64,000 nt of DNA from Acetobacter garciniae. GTDB lineage: Bacteria; Pseudomonadota; Alphaproteobacteria; Acetobacterales; Acetobacteraceae. Below, piece after piece: positions 33,776 through 41,435 of this stretch; the first letter of the stretch is position 1, and each line of letters opens with the position of its first letter. The DNA is taken from NCBI RefSeq assembly GCF_017377735.1, contig NZ_JAFVMH010000002.1, forward strand, positions 1 to 64,000, written 5' to 3'. The notes beneath the pieces were generated by a model that did no database searches, was not told where the DNA came from, and saw only the letters and a program-made list of their open reading frames with translations. The position numbers were made by a program, and so were the translations under genes.

Positions 33776-35398
33776 ATGATCCGTCTTGATAACATCAGCA
33801 AGCATAACGGCCACCGCGTGATTTTTATCGAGGCGTCGGCATCCCTGCAAAAAGGGGAAAAGATCGGGCTGGTCGGGCCGAACGGTGCGGGAAAGACCAC
33901 CCTGTTCCGGCTGATCACCGGCCAGGAAGACCCCGATGAAGGCCATGTCCTGACCGATCGGGGTGTGAGTATCGGCTTTTTCAACCAGGACGTGGGGGAA
34001 ATGGCCGGGCGCAGTGCCGTGGCCGAAGTCATGGACGGGGCCGGACCTGTGGCCGAAATCGGCGCGGAACTGGCGGAGCTTGAAGCCGCCATGGCCGACC
34101 CCGACCGGTTCGACGAACTGGATACCATTCTCGAACGCTTTGGCGAGGTGCAGGCCCGCTTCGAGGAACTGGGCGGTTACGCGCTGGATGGCCGCGCGCG
34201 TGAGGTGCTGCACGGGCTGGGCTTCAGCCAGGCGATGATGGATGGCGATGTGGGGCTTTTGTCCGGCGGGTGGAAAATGCGCGTGGCCCTGGCCCGTATC
34301 CTGCTGATGAAACCCGATGTCATGCTGCTGGACGAACCGAGCAACCATCTGGACCTGGAAAGCCTGATCTGGCTGGAACAGTTCCTGGCCGGGTATGATG
34401 GCGCGTTGCTGATGACATCGCACGACCGGGCCTTCATGAACCGGATCATCAACAAGGTGATCGAGATCGATGGCGGCGCGCTGACCAGTTTTTCGGGCGA
34501 TTACGAATTTTACGAACAGCAGCGCGCCCTGAACGAAAAGCAGCAGCAGGCCCAGTTCGACCGGCAGCAGGCCATGCTGGCCAAGGAAGTCGCCTTTATC
34601 GAACGGTTCAAGGCCCGGGCGTCGCATGCCGCACAGGTGCAGAGCCGGGTGAAGAAACTGGACAAGATCGACCGGGTCGAACCACCCAAGCGGCGTCAGG
34701 CCATGTCTTTCACCTTCCCGCCAGTGCCGCGTTCGGGCGATGCGGTCGTCAACCTGCGTGGCGTAGACAAGCGTTATGGCGAGCGCGTGATCTACCAGGG
34801 ACTGGACCTGCTGATCCGCCGGCAGGAACGCTGCTGCGTGCTGGGCGTGAACGGTGCGGGCAAATCCACCCTGCTGAAACTGGTGACGGGCACCACCACA
34901 CCGGACGCGGGCACCGTCACGCTGGGCGGCAGTGTAAAGATGGGCTATTTCGCCCAGCACGCTATGGACCTGCTCGATGGCGATCGCACGATTTTCGAGA
35001 CCCTGAACGACGCCTTTCCGCTGGCGGCCCAGGGATCGCTGCGCACGCTGGCGGGTGGTTTCGGATTTTCGGGGGACGATGTCGAAAAAACCTGCCGCGT
35101 GCTATCGGGTGGTGAAAAGGCCCGGCTGGTCATGGCGCTGATGCTGTACGATCCGCCGAATTTCCTGGTGCTGGACGAACCGACAAACCACCTGGATATC
35201 GCAACCAAGGAAATGCTGATTGCCGCCCTGGCGGATTACGAAGGCACCATGCTGTTCGTCTCCCACGACCGGCATTTCCTGGCCGCCCTGTCCAACCGCG
35301 TGCTGGAACTGACCCCAGGCGGCCTCCACCGCTACGACGGCGGCTACACCGAATACGTAGCCGGCACCGGCCGCGAAGCCCCAGGCCTGCACGAGTAA
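33776..35398 (+). CDS. ABC-F family ATPase (ribosome-associated)
   Basis: A 540-residue soluble protein with two ABC ATPase domains and no membrane part. Domain 1: Walker A GPNGAGKT at 34-41, signature LSGGWKMR, Walker B LLDEPSNHLD. A charged linker follows (FYEQQRALNEKQQQAQFDRQ, then basic VKKLDKIDRVEPPKRRQ). Domain 2: GVNGAGKST, LSGGEKAR, LVLDEPTNHLD. This is the ABC-F plan seen in Uup, YbiT, EttA and YheS, which act on the ribosomal E site. The short C-terminus lacks the Uup coiled coil, and the first-domain signature LSGGWKMR resembles YheS/Uup-like proteins. Which subgroup applies needs a tree. Confidence 0.9.
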   Translation: MIRLDNISKHNGHRVIFIEASASLQKGEKIGLVGPNGAGKTTLFRLITGQEDPDEGHVLTDRGVSIGFFNQDVGEMAGRSAVAEVMDGAGPVAEIGAELAELEAAMADPDRFDELDTILERFGEVQARFEELGGYALDGRAREVLHGLGFSQAMMDGDVGLLSGGWKMRVALARILLMKPDVMLLDEPSNHLDLESLIWLEQFLAGYDGALLMTSHDRAFMNRIINKVIEIDGGALTSFSGDYEFYEQQRALNEKQQQAQFDRQQAMLAKEVAFIERFKARASHAAQVQSRVKKLDKIDRVEPPKRRQAMSFTFPPVPRSGDAVVNLRGVDKRYGERVIYQGLDLLIRRQERCCVLGVNGAGKSTLLKLVTGTTTPDAGTVTLGGSVKMGYFAQHAMDLLDGDRTIFETLNDAFPLAAQGSLRTLAGGFGFSGDDVEKTCRVLSGGEKARLVMALMLYDPPNFLVLDEPTNHLDIATKEMLIAALADYEGTMLFVSHDRHFLAALSNRVLELTPGGLHRYDGGYTEYVAGTGREAPGLHE

Positions 35399-35482
35399 AA
35401 ACCCATTCCCCGCCGGACCTGTCCAGACCGGCGGGCATTGCCTACTTTCACCTCATTTCGGACATCTGTGTGCGGTTAACGA

Positions 35483-35517
35483 TTTTGCAAAACCGGACAT
35501 GGGTGGAATCCAGTCGA
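35483..35517. repeat. Short repeat element, copy 2 (TTTTGCAAAACCGG...TCCAGTCGA)
   Basis: The same 14-nt and 9-nt blocks as at 17708-17738, here 12 nt apart. Both copies lie downstream of a plus-strand gene end. Confidence 0.5.
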
Positions 35518-35564
35518 CCTGTTTTCCATCTGGTATCCGCACGCAGTTTTTGCTACATATTCAA

Positions 35565-35705
35565 TACAGTTCGGAGTGTCGTAGCCACTGATCCGGACTT
35601 TTCCACAAAATCATGATCCTCCTAAAGAACGCTATGGCATAAGCCACGGCGTGGATTAACCTATGCGACACGCAAAGCCCGCCCTCACCGGCGGGCTTTT
35701 TTTGT
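35565..35705 (+). ncRNA. Candidate small structured RNA or attenuated leader
   Basis: An AT-rich TACATATTCAATAC stretch that could be a -10 region precedes a hairpin at 35568-35599 (AGTTCGG...GTG against CACTGATCCGGACT with a 3-nt bulge). A single-stranded segment with ATCCTCCTAAAG follows, carrying an anti-Shine-Dalgarno CCTCC, then small hairpins, then a perfect terminator. The layout (two stems around a CCUCC loop, ending in a terminator) is like several alphaproteobacterial regulatory RNAs. Alternatively it is the 5' leader of the toxin gene. No known family was recognised. Confidence 0.35.
35675..35705 (+). terminator. Strong Rho-independent terminator 22 bp before the toxin gene
   Basis: AAAGCCCGCC pairs perfectly with GGCGGGCTTT around a 6-nt loop CTCACC, followed by eight T residues. 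It points in the direction of the toxin gene, which starts only 22 bp further on, so any promoter for that gene lies upstream of this terminator or inside it. Confidence 0.92.
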
Positions 35706-35726
35706 GTCTGCATTTCAGGACACACC

Positions 35727-36692
35727 ATGCCAGATACCAACCAGCATCCCGCTCTGACATTTGTCATGAGCGAACATCAGCTCGTCAGTGTTGTCAGACG
35801 CTACCTGCCGAGCCAGCAAACCATTAATCGGGCCGAAGGTCTGGCCACGATCGGCTTCGGGGCTGCGGAAATGGCCGGGGCGGCGGGCCTTCTGGTTGCT
35901 CCTGAACCGTTGCTCAGCAAAGTGGGCGGCATTGCGCTTGCCGCTCATGGCGTTGACATGATGGCCGCCGGACGGCGTGCATGGAACACCGGCAGACCGC
36001 CACAGACCCAGACCGAACGTGCGGTCCGAGCCGCGGCCCTGAAGGCGCATGCGCCTCCGGCTGTTGCCAATCTGGCAGGTGCGGCTGCGGACGCCCTGAT
36101 CCCGGGCAGTCTGCTGCATGCAGCCGGGTCTTTCGCGGCCACTCGGGCCATTCGCGTGGCCTCAGCGGATGCAGGCCGACTGACCTTCCGGCATGCCGAC
36201 ATCACGACGGAGCACTTCCACCGGCCTTCGCCCTATACTCCTCAACCGCCAAGACCGCCCACCAACCAGAACCTTCTCCCACCCCATCGACAGAAGCGGT
36301 TCGATCTCAACCACCATGAGGCACCGCCACATAATCGCAAGGCGGGAGGGCATGTCTTGCTGAAGCACGTCGATCCAACCGACGAATATATCGAACGCCG
36401 GTTTACGAAGGAAAAACAGTCTGTTGTTTCATTCTTCACTTCGAAAGCAGAAGCCGAACATGCTATTCACAAAGTGCTTAGAGATAACTCCTATAAGATT
36501 GATACTTGGCTCACGAACGCCAGAAATGGAGATAAAGTCTTCCTTGAAGGATATACCTCTGGAAGGGGCACTGTCGTAATCGAGAGTGCCAATCGGCAGC
36601 GCAAGGCTGCACGGCGTATCCAAGTTACAATTATCAAAAAAGAACACAACGGGATGATTTACTATGTCCAAACTGTTAAACTTTACCAATGA
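35727..36692 (+). CDS. Orphan polymorphic toxin with C-terminal RNase A-like domain
   Basis: A 321-residue protein. Residues 1-165 are helical and Ala/Gly-rich, with hydrophobic stretches (LATIGFGAAEMAGAAGLLVA; VGGIALAAHGVDMMAAG) like the pre-toxin regions of secreted effectors; no signal peptide or secretion repeat is present. A Pro/His/Asn linker (166-205) leads to a C-terminal domain of about 115 residues: GGHVLLKHV (H209, H214), then a FFTSKAEAEHAIHKVLRDN segment and DTWLTN, ending YYVQTVKLY. That order matches the bacterial RNase A-like toxins found at CdiA C-termini, where paired histidines and late Thr/Tyr residues cleave RNA; exact catalytic residues are inferred. The first half is GC-rich and the last 350 bp plainly AT-richer, suggesting domain exchange. 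The next gene overlaps it by 29 nt and is probably its immunity protein. Confidence 0.68.
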   Translation: MPDTNQHPALTFVMSEHQLVSVVRRYLPSQQTINRAEGLATIGFGAAEMAGAAGLLVAPEPLLSKVGGIALAAHGVDMMAAGRRAWNTGRPPQTQTERAVRAAALKAHAPPAVANLAGAAADALIPGSLLHAAGSFAATRAIRVASADAGRLTFRHADITTEHFHRPSPYTPQPPRPPTNQNLLPPHRQKRFDLNHHEAPPHNRKAGGHVLLKHVDPTDEYIERRFTKEKQSVVSFFTSKAEAEHAIHKVLRDNSYKIDTWLTNARNGDKVFLEGYTSGRGTVVIESANRQRKAARRIQVTIIKKEHNGMIYYVQTVKLYQ

Positions 36693-37047
36693 TGATATTC
36701 TCGACCTGTTTCCGCGTCTCACTAATCTGGGCGCCAGTTCGTTCGGCGAGGATGCGGATCTCTTTGGCGATACATTGGCAGAGGTTATTGAAGATGCGCC
36801 GCAGGGGCTTCGTCTGCCGTTCAAGTTACAAACAATCAACGAATTAAAGACTTTATTGGCTTGCAATGATGCGGAAATCGACCATGTAACTTTGATTTTG
36901 ATCAGCATAAGTCCCACGGCGGATGTTGAAGAGCCACCGAACTGGGGCAGATTTCCAAGCTTGCGGGCATTCTGGTCCGCTGTCCTGCACGTTTTTGAAA
37001 ACGACCCCGAAGTGCAGGCGGGAAGAGAGATTGACCCGATTACATAG
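36664..37047 (+). CDS. Probable immunity protein for the RNase A-like toxin
   Basis: A 127-residue acidic, cytoplasmic protein starting MSKLLNFTNDDILDLFPRL, without signal peptide or membrane segment. It overlaps the toxin gene by 29 nt in another frame, an arrangement typical of toxin-immunity pairs, where coupling ensures protection. The base composition is AT-rich like the toxin's C-terminal part and unlike the surrounding genes. A GGGATGA stretch upstream serves as the ribosome binding site. I do not recognise the family with certainty; it could belong to one of the CdiI groups. The acidic character would suit binding a basic ribonuclease. Function is inferred from position only. Confidence 0.6.
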   Translation: MSKLLNFTNDDILDLFPRLTNLGASSFGEDADLFGDTLAEVIEDAPQGLRLPFKLQTINELKTLLACNDAEIDHVTLILISISPTADVEEPPNWGRFPSLRAFWSAVLHVFENDPEVQAGREIDPIT

Positions 37048-37278
37048 GCGGGTCCGTTCGCCAACACCGAATACAGGCATGTCGGTTTTCATGTGTTGGC
37101 GTTCCAGAAGCAGACTTTCCATTTCCCCCCTCCAAAGCCGACAAAATGCGCCTCCCCGACTGAACACACTGGTGATGTAAAAAACTGGCCGCTTTTGCTT
37201 GTTCAGTTTCACGCGCAAGCCTGCCGGAAGCTTTTATCGTGCGGTTGTAAACCCGGGCCCCAGATTTTCGGCCCGCAA

Positions 37279-38232
37279 TCAGGCGTTGAAGACAGCCTTG
37301 AGATGGCGTGGCACGACAAGGATATTGTCCTGTTTTTTCGACCACGCAAATGGCTCGACCGAGAACGTCTCTTTTTTCCGCCCGATCGCCAGCGGTGTAT
37401 AGCCGGGTGGAAAAGATGCCATCAGGGCCTGCATGCTTCCAAAAGCCTGTTTGGTTATCGTATTCAGCTCCATGATCACGACAGGCTGATCCACGTTCAA
37501 AAGACCTGACAGCCCGCGCAGGACCTGGGGTTCATGGCCTTCGACATCCAGCTTGATCAAACCTGTTGGCTGCGCCCGCTGTTTTAGAACCTCGTCGCCA
37601 CGCATTATCGGAAAATGCGGTGCGGCCGCCGCCTCCTGCGGGGAAAGGAAATGCCCGGTGCCGTAATTATCCGATTCCGGCACCATGAAGGGCAGTTCTC
37701 CGCCGTGCTCCCCCAGCCCGAGGGGATACAGTTCCACAGTCTCCAGCCCGTTCAGGCGAACATGCTCCTTCAGCCGGGCAAAGACCGGTGGATAGGGTTC
37801 GAACGCATGCACGCTGGCGAAAAGCCCTGATCCCACCAGCGTGAAAAGGCCCGTATTGGCCCCGATATCCACAAAGCCCCGCTGCCCCAGCCCCGGAATA
37901 ACGGCGACACAAAACCGCATGGCCGCCGCAATGGCGGGTTCGTACATGCCCAGATAGTAAACGTGATTATCGATCAGATTATGCGCCAGACCCTGATAGA
38001 GGAAGCCCCCCACGCGGGTGCGATAGGCCAGAGGCGGCCCGTTGGAACACAGCATCTTGTTCAGCTTCAGGCGCAGCCCGTAGGGCAGCAACGGGGATTT
38101 CAGCATCGCCCTCAGAAACCGGTCCGACAGGCCGGGTTGCCGGTCAGCGCAGGGCACAACACTGGACGCGGCCCCGGCCTGATCTGGCCCCGACATGTCA
38201 TGGCCCGCGCGATGTTCAGGTGTGGATGACAT
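37279..38232 (-). CDS. FkbM family methyltransferase
   Basis: A 317-residue SAM-dependent methyltransferase. Motif I is VDIGANTG (121-128), followed by VHAFEPYPPVFARLKEHVRLNG (SAM-ribose acid and helix) and LIKLDVEGHEPQVLRG, the FkbM hallmark. Such enzymes often O-methylate sugars in polysaccharides or glycolipids. The first 60 residues form an N-terminal extension. It lies alone on the minus strand between the immunity gene and arfB; two glycosyltransferases occur within 10 kb but not adjacent. The acceptor is unknown. Confidence 0.85.
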   Translation of the reverse strand: MSSTPEHRAGHDMSGPDQAGAASSVVPCADRQPGLSDRFLRAMLKSPLLPYGLRLKLNKMLCSNGPPLAYRTRVGGFLYQGLAHNLIDNHVYYLGMYEPAIAAAMRFCVAVIPGLGQRGFVDIGANTGLFTLVGSGLFASVHAFEPYPPVFARLKEHVRLNGLETVELYPLGLGEHGGELPFMVPESDNYGTGHFLSPQEAAAAPHFPIMRGDEVLKQRAQPTGLIKLDVEGHEPQVLRGLSGLLNVDQPVVIMELNTITKQAFGSMQALMASFPPGYTPLAIGRKKETFSVEPFAWSKKQDNILVVPRHLKAVFNA

Positions 38233-38448
38233 GAATGTTCAAACCTGCCTTGTTCTGCGCGGGCATTTTCCAACCCCCTTCTCGCGCGGGTTTGCCGGGG
38301 GCCGTGCCTTGCGCGGGATTCCTGTAAATCATGGTCGTCTCCGCAAGCATTGCCGGCACGGTATGGGCGCACCGTAGCCGGATGGTCCTGGGCTTTTGGG
38401 CCGCGGTCAAGGCCTGCATGACCCTGTCCATCACATCGGGCGGCGGGC

Positions 38449-38871
38449 TCAGTCGTCGTGGCGGACGCGGCGGTCGCGTTTGATACCGGCCTTGTGGGCT
38501 TTTCCGTCCAGGCGGCGTTGGCGGGCCGCACGGCTGGGACGGGTGGCGATACGGAAGGTGGGGCGGAATTCGGCCTCGCGGATCAGGGCGGCCAGACGGG
38601 CGATCGCGTCCTCCCGATTGCGTTGCTGCGAGCGGAAATTGCGCGCGGTAATGACAATCACCCCCTCGCGCGAAGCCCGGCTGCCCGCAAGCTTGAGCAG
38701 GCGCATACGCGTGCGCTCGGACAGGGAAGGTGAACGCGCAGCGTCGAAACGGAGCTGGGCGGCAGTGGCGACCTTGTTGACGTTCTGCCCACCCGGGCCG
38801 GATGCCAGGATATAGGTGAACACCAGTTCGGCCTCGGGCACGGGCAATTCGGGCGCGGTGGAAGTACTCAT
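38449..38871 (-). CDS. arfB: Alternative ribosome-rescue factor / peptidyl-tRNA hydrolase ArfB
   Basis: A 140-residue release-factor-like protein that frees ribosomes stalled on truncated mRNA. The catalytic GGQ is at 27-29 in SGPGGQNVNK, as in YaeJ/ArfB. The C-terminal tail is strongly basic (RAARQRRLDGKAHKAGIKRDRR), the part that reads the empty mRNA channel. It lacks the codon-recognition domain of RF1/RF2. Length is usual for the family. Neighbours are unrelated. Confidence 0.93.
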   Translation of the reverse strand: MSTSTAPELPVPEAELVFTYILASGPGGQNVNKVATAAQLRFDAARSPSLSERTRMRLLKLAGSRASREGVIVITARNFRSQQRNREDAIARLAALIREAEFRPTFRIATRPSRAARQRRLDGKAHKAGIKRDRRVRHDD

Positions 38872-38973
38872 GCCCCCACCCCTGCCTGAACGGTGTTGCC
38901 CGGTATCGCGTCGCCCCCGAACGCACCACGGTCAAGCACCGCCGCCGGGCCGCGCGCTGTCATGGCCGGGCGA

Positions 38974-41070
38974 TCAGGCACCGCGCAGGTTCTCCATATG
39001 GGTAATGCGTTCCCAATGCCGCAGGATCAGGCCGATCTTGGCCAGCACATGGGCGATATTGCCGATCTCGGCGTCCACACGGGCCGCGGCACTCTGCCCC
39101 ACCGCCGCCGTGCCGGAGACATGGCGCGCGCTGGCCGCGATCCTCAGCCCGCCCACGGGGGCCTGCCTGCTGGTGCCCGCCATATCCGCCGGGCAGGGCA
39201 GGGAAACCGGCTGCCCGACATAGCAGGGCAGTGCCGCCACCGCGCGCTGGGCGTCGGGCACGCAGGCCGACAGGTCGGCTTGCAGCCATTCATACACCTG
39301 GCGGCAATGTGCCAGATCGAGAACCTGCGGGGCTTCGCCTTCTGCTCCGCCGCGCACCAGCAGGAAGGTCAGCACTGTCTGGCGCGTGTCCCACGCATGG
39401 GGCAGGGCCGGCCGCGCGGGTGCGGGGGAGGATACGACCCGCACGAACGCACAGGCGGATAACAGCCGGGCCGCCCCGGACAGGAACCGGTCCAGCAACG
39501 CCAGCCGTGTTTCAGGCCCGATGGCGGCAAAGGCGGCCATTTCGGCCTGGGCAGCGCTCCAGCGCAGGAGCAGCCCGGCATTCAGCCCCTCGGGCAGGTG
39601 GCGGGCCGCCGGGGCTGCTGGCCATTCGTCACGCCAGGCGTAATCGGCCAGGCCGGCGGGCAGGGCAGCAGGCAGGGCGCGTGCTTCTGCCACGTCTGTC
39701 CGGAAGTCGGGGCCAGGGGTCTGGCCAGCGGGCACGCTAGCGGGCCTGGCCTCTGCAAGGCGCTGGCGCCAGGCTTCAGGCAGCAGCAACGCCCCGCTGA
39801 AGGCGGGCCCGGTATAGAATTTGGAGCCGGTGACCATAACCGCCCAGCCCAGGTCCAGATAGGCGCGCACGCGCTCGGGCATCAGCCGGGCCTGGCAGGC
39901 ATCCACCAGCACGTCCACCTGGCCTTCATGCCGCGCGCACAGGGCCTTGATGGCGGCAACACCCTGACATGACGGCACCATCAGCCCGGTCTTGGAAACG
40001 TCGATCACGTAAAGCAGCACCCGCCGTCCGGCGGCACATGCGTCGTCCACCTGCCGCGCGCAGGCGGCCAGCACATCCGCTTCGGGCAGGGGGGTGCCGT
40101 CTGCCGCGCGCACCGGCACGGCAACACAGCTATTGGCGGGGGAAAACCCTTCGATAACCGTGCCCTTGACCACCACCCGGCCCTGGGCCGTGCGCGCGGC
40201 AAAGTGGCGGCCGCATGCGGCCAGGGGCACGCCGCTGCCTGTTTCTTCCGGCCCGGGCAGGACGGTTGTTACCGGCTCGCCCTGCCCCGCGCACAGGGCC
40301 AGGGCCGCCAGGGCGCAATCCGTGCCCGATGCGGCCAAAACGATATGCTGCGGACTGTCCACGCCGAAATACCCGGCCACAAACGCCTTTATCCCGGCCA
40401 GCCCCTGCCGGGCCGCAACGCCAGGCGTGCCGCCCACCAATGCGTGCACCAGAGCAGACCGCGCCGCACAGGCAGCCGCAAACCCCGTAACGGAGGGAGA
40501 AGACGCGGTGGAGGATGACAGCGCCACCACATCCGGCCGGGGGCTGTAGCCCACACCGTAGCGGTTGCGGCGCGTCTGCACGGCCAGGTCCAGCCGGTCA
40601 TCCCCCCCGTGGGCCAGCAGCACTTCGGTGGGGCGAAGCAACGGCCAGACCCCGCAGGCCCATGCATGCAGGGTGAGGTCGCCCCAGGCGTGTTCTGAAA
40701 AAAACTGCGCACCAAAGCCCGGGCCCGGCATGTCCTGTGCCCCGTCCGCCGTAACGCTGGCCACCATATGCGCCAGTGCGGCGGCCAGGCTGGCGGGGGC
40801 TGGCGCGTCCGCCCCCGCAAGGGTGCTGGCCCAGTGCGGCAGTTCGGGGGCCGGGCCCAGCAGGCCCGCCATCCAAGCGCCTGCCGCCGCCCGCCCCGCA
40901 GCCAGCAGGTAACGGCCCGCCAAAGCCGGGGGCACGTTCCCGGACCCCGAAAGAGCCGCCATCTCCCGCGCCAGCCGGGCCTGGAACGCAGAAAACGCGT
41001 ATCGGGCCGCGCCCGCGCCGGTATCCATACGGGTGTCCGCGCCGATGTCATTGGGTGGCGAAGTCAGCAC
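38974..41070 (-). CDS. Large PLP-dependent enzyme, class V aminotransferase-like, unknown substrate
   Basis: A 698-residue protein with an aspartate aminotransferase-type PLP core from about 200 to 480. ASGTDCALAALALC (247-260) is the phosphate-binding turn, VDACQ (D390) supplies the Asp that pairs with the pyridine nitrogen, and TGSKFYTGPAFSGALLLP holds the Schiff-base lysine K417. The order resembles class V enzymes such as cysteine desulfurases and kynureninase, but the protein is almost twice as long: about 200 residues precede the core (with RYGVGYSPRPDVVALSSSTAS) and about 200 follow. No signal peptide. The ATG at 41070 is used; M15 is an alternative. It stands alone, divergent from a rhamnosyltransferase-like gene. 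I do not recognise it as a described enzyme. Confidence 0.72.
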   Translation of the reverse strand: MLTSPPNDIGADTRMDTGAGAARYAFSAFQARLAREMAALSGSGNVPPALAGRYLLAAGRAAAGAWMAGLLGPAPELPHWASTLAGADAPAPASLAAALAHMVASVTADGAQDMPGPGFGAQFFSEHAWGDLTLHAWACGVWPLLRPTEVLLAHGGDDRLDLAVQTRRNRYGVGYSPRPDVVALSSSTASSPSVTGFAAACAARSALVHALVGGTPGVAARQGLAGIKAFVAGYFGVDSPQHIVLAASGTDCALAALALCAGQGEPVTTVLPGPEETGSGVPLAACGRHFAARTAQGRVVVKGTVIEGFSPANSCVAVPVRAADGTPLPEADVLAACARQVDDACAAGRRVLLYVIDVSKTGLMVPSCQGVAAIKALCARHEGQVDVLVDACQARLMPERVRAYLDLGWAVMVTGSKFYTGPAFSGALLLPEAWRQRLAEARPASVPAGQTPGPDFRTDVAEARALPAALPAGLADYAWRDEWPAAPAARHLPEGLNAGLLLRWSAAQAEMAAFAAIGPETRLALLDRFLSGAARLLSACAFVRVVSSPAPARPALPHAWDTRQTVLTFLLVRGGAEGEAPQVLDLAHCRQVYEWLQADLSACVPDAQRAVAALPCYVGQPVSLPCPADMAGTSRQAPVGGLRIAASARHVSGTAAVGQSAAARVDAEIGNIAHVLAKIGLILRHWERITHMENLRGA

Positions 41071-41435
41071 TCTCTCTCCTGCATTATGCGCGGGCCTGGT
41101 TCTGCGCGGGGGGCGCTGTCATGCCGCCCAACCACGCACAGGGGCAACGCCGCCAGAGGCGCGACGACCAACGCTTTTATTACGCCCCCCCAAACACAAC
41201 AACCCACACCCATGACCGCGAACGTGGATTCACGGCTGGATTGCATCTGATTGCACCTGCCCGGCGCGCCGTCCGGGTGTGGCACGGCCTTGCGCGCCCG
41301 TATGCAGACACGGCGGTTCATCAGATTTTTACGCAATTCTCCTACAGGAAAGAAAAGGGGCACGCGCAGGCGGCGGCGAAAGGGGGCGGCACCAGGGGCC
41401 GTTCCATCCGGCCGGGACAGGAAAGACGCAATCCG
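41071..41435. other. Divergent spacer between the PLP enzyme and GT2 genes
   Basis: The frame of the GT2 gene stays open across this stretch, but the translation is rich in Arg, His, Pro and Gln and unlike a protein. AT-rich spots near 41175-41215 and 41315-41345 may be promoters. Confidence 0.45.

Larger units (their letters stand above)
35399..35726. other. Spacer between the ABC-F gene and the toxin island
   Basis: Contains, in order: a GC hairpin without T-run (CCCGCCGG/CCGGCGGG, 35409-35435), the second copy of the TTTTGCAAAACCGG element (35483-35517), an AT-rich promoter-like stretch (35540-35566), a candidate structured RNA and a strong terminator at 35675-35705. No protein gene is supported. 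Confidence 0.6.

Noticed and set aside
35561..35767. A 68-codon minus-strand frame next to the toxin gene
   Set aside because: It overlaps the terminator and the toxin start antisense; no ribosome binding site or family.
37093..37509. A plus-strand frame after the immunity gene
   Set aside because: Mostly antisense to the FkbM gene and without a credible start.
40776..41435. Upstream extension of the GT2 glycosyltransferase frame
   Set aside because: It overlaps the PLP enzyme gene antisense and has low-complexity Arg/Pro/His sequence; a GTG with a ribosome binding site at 41436 fits better.
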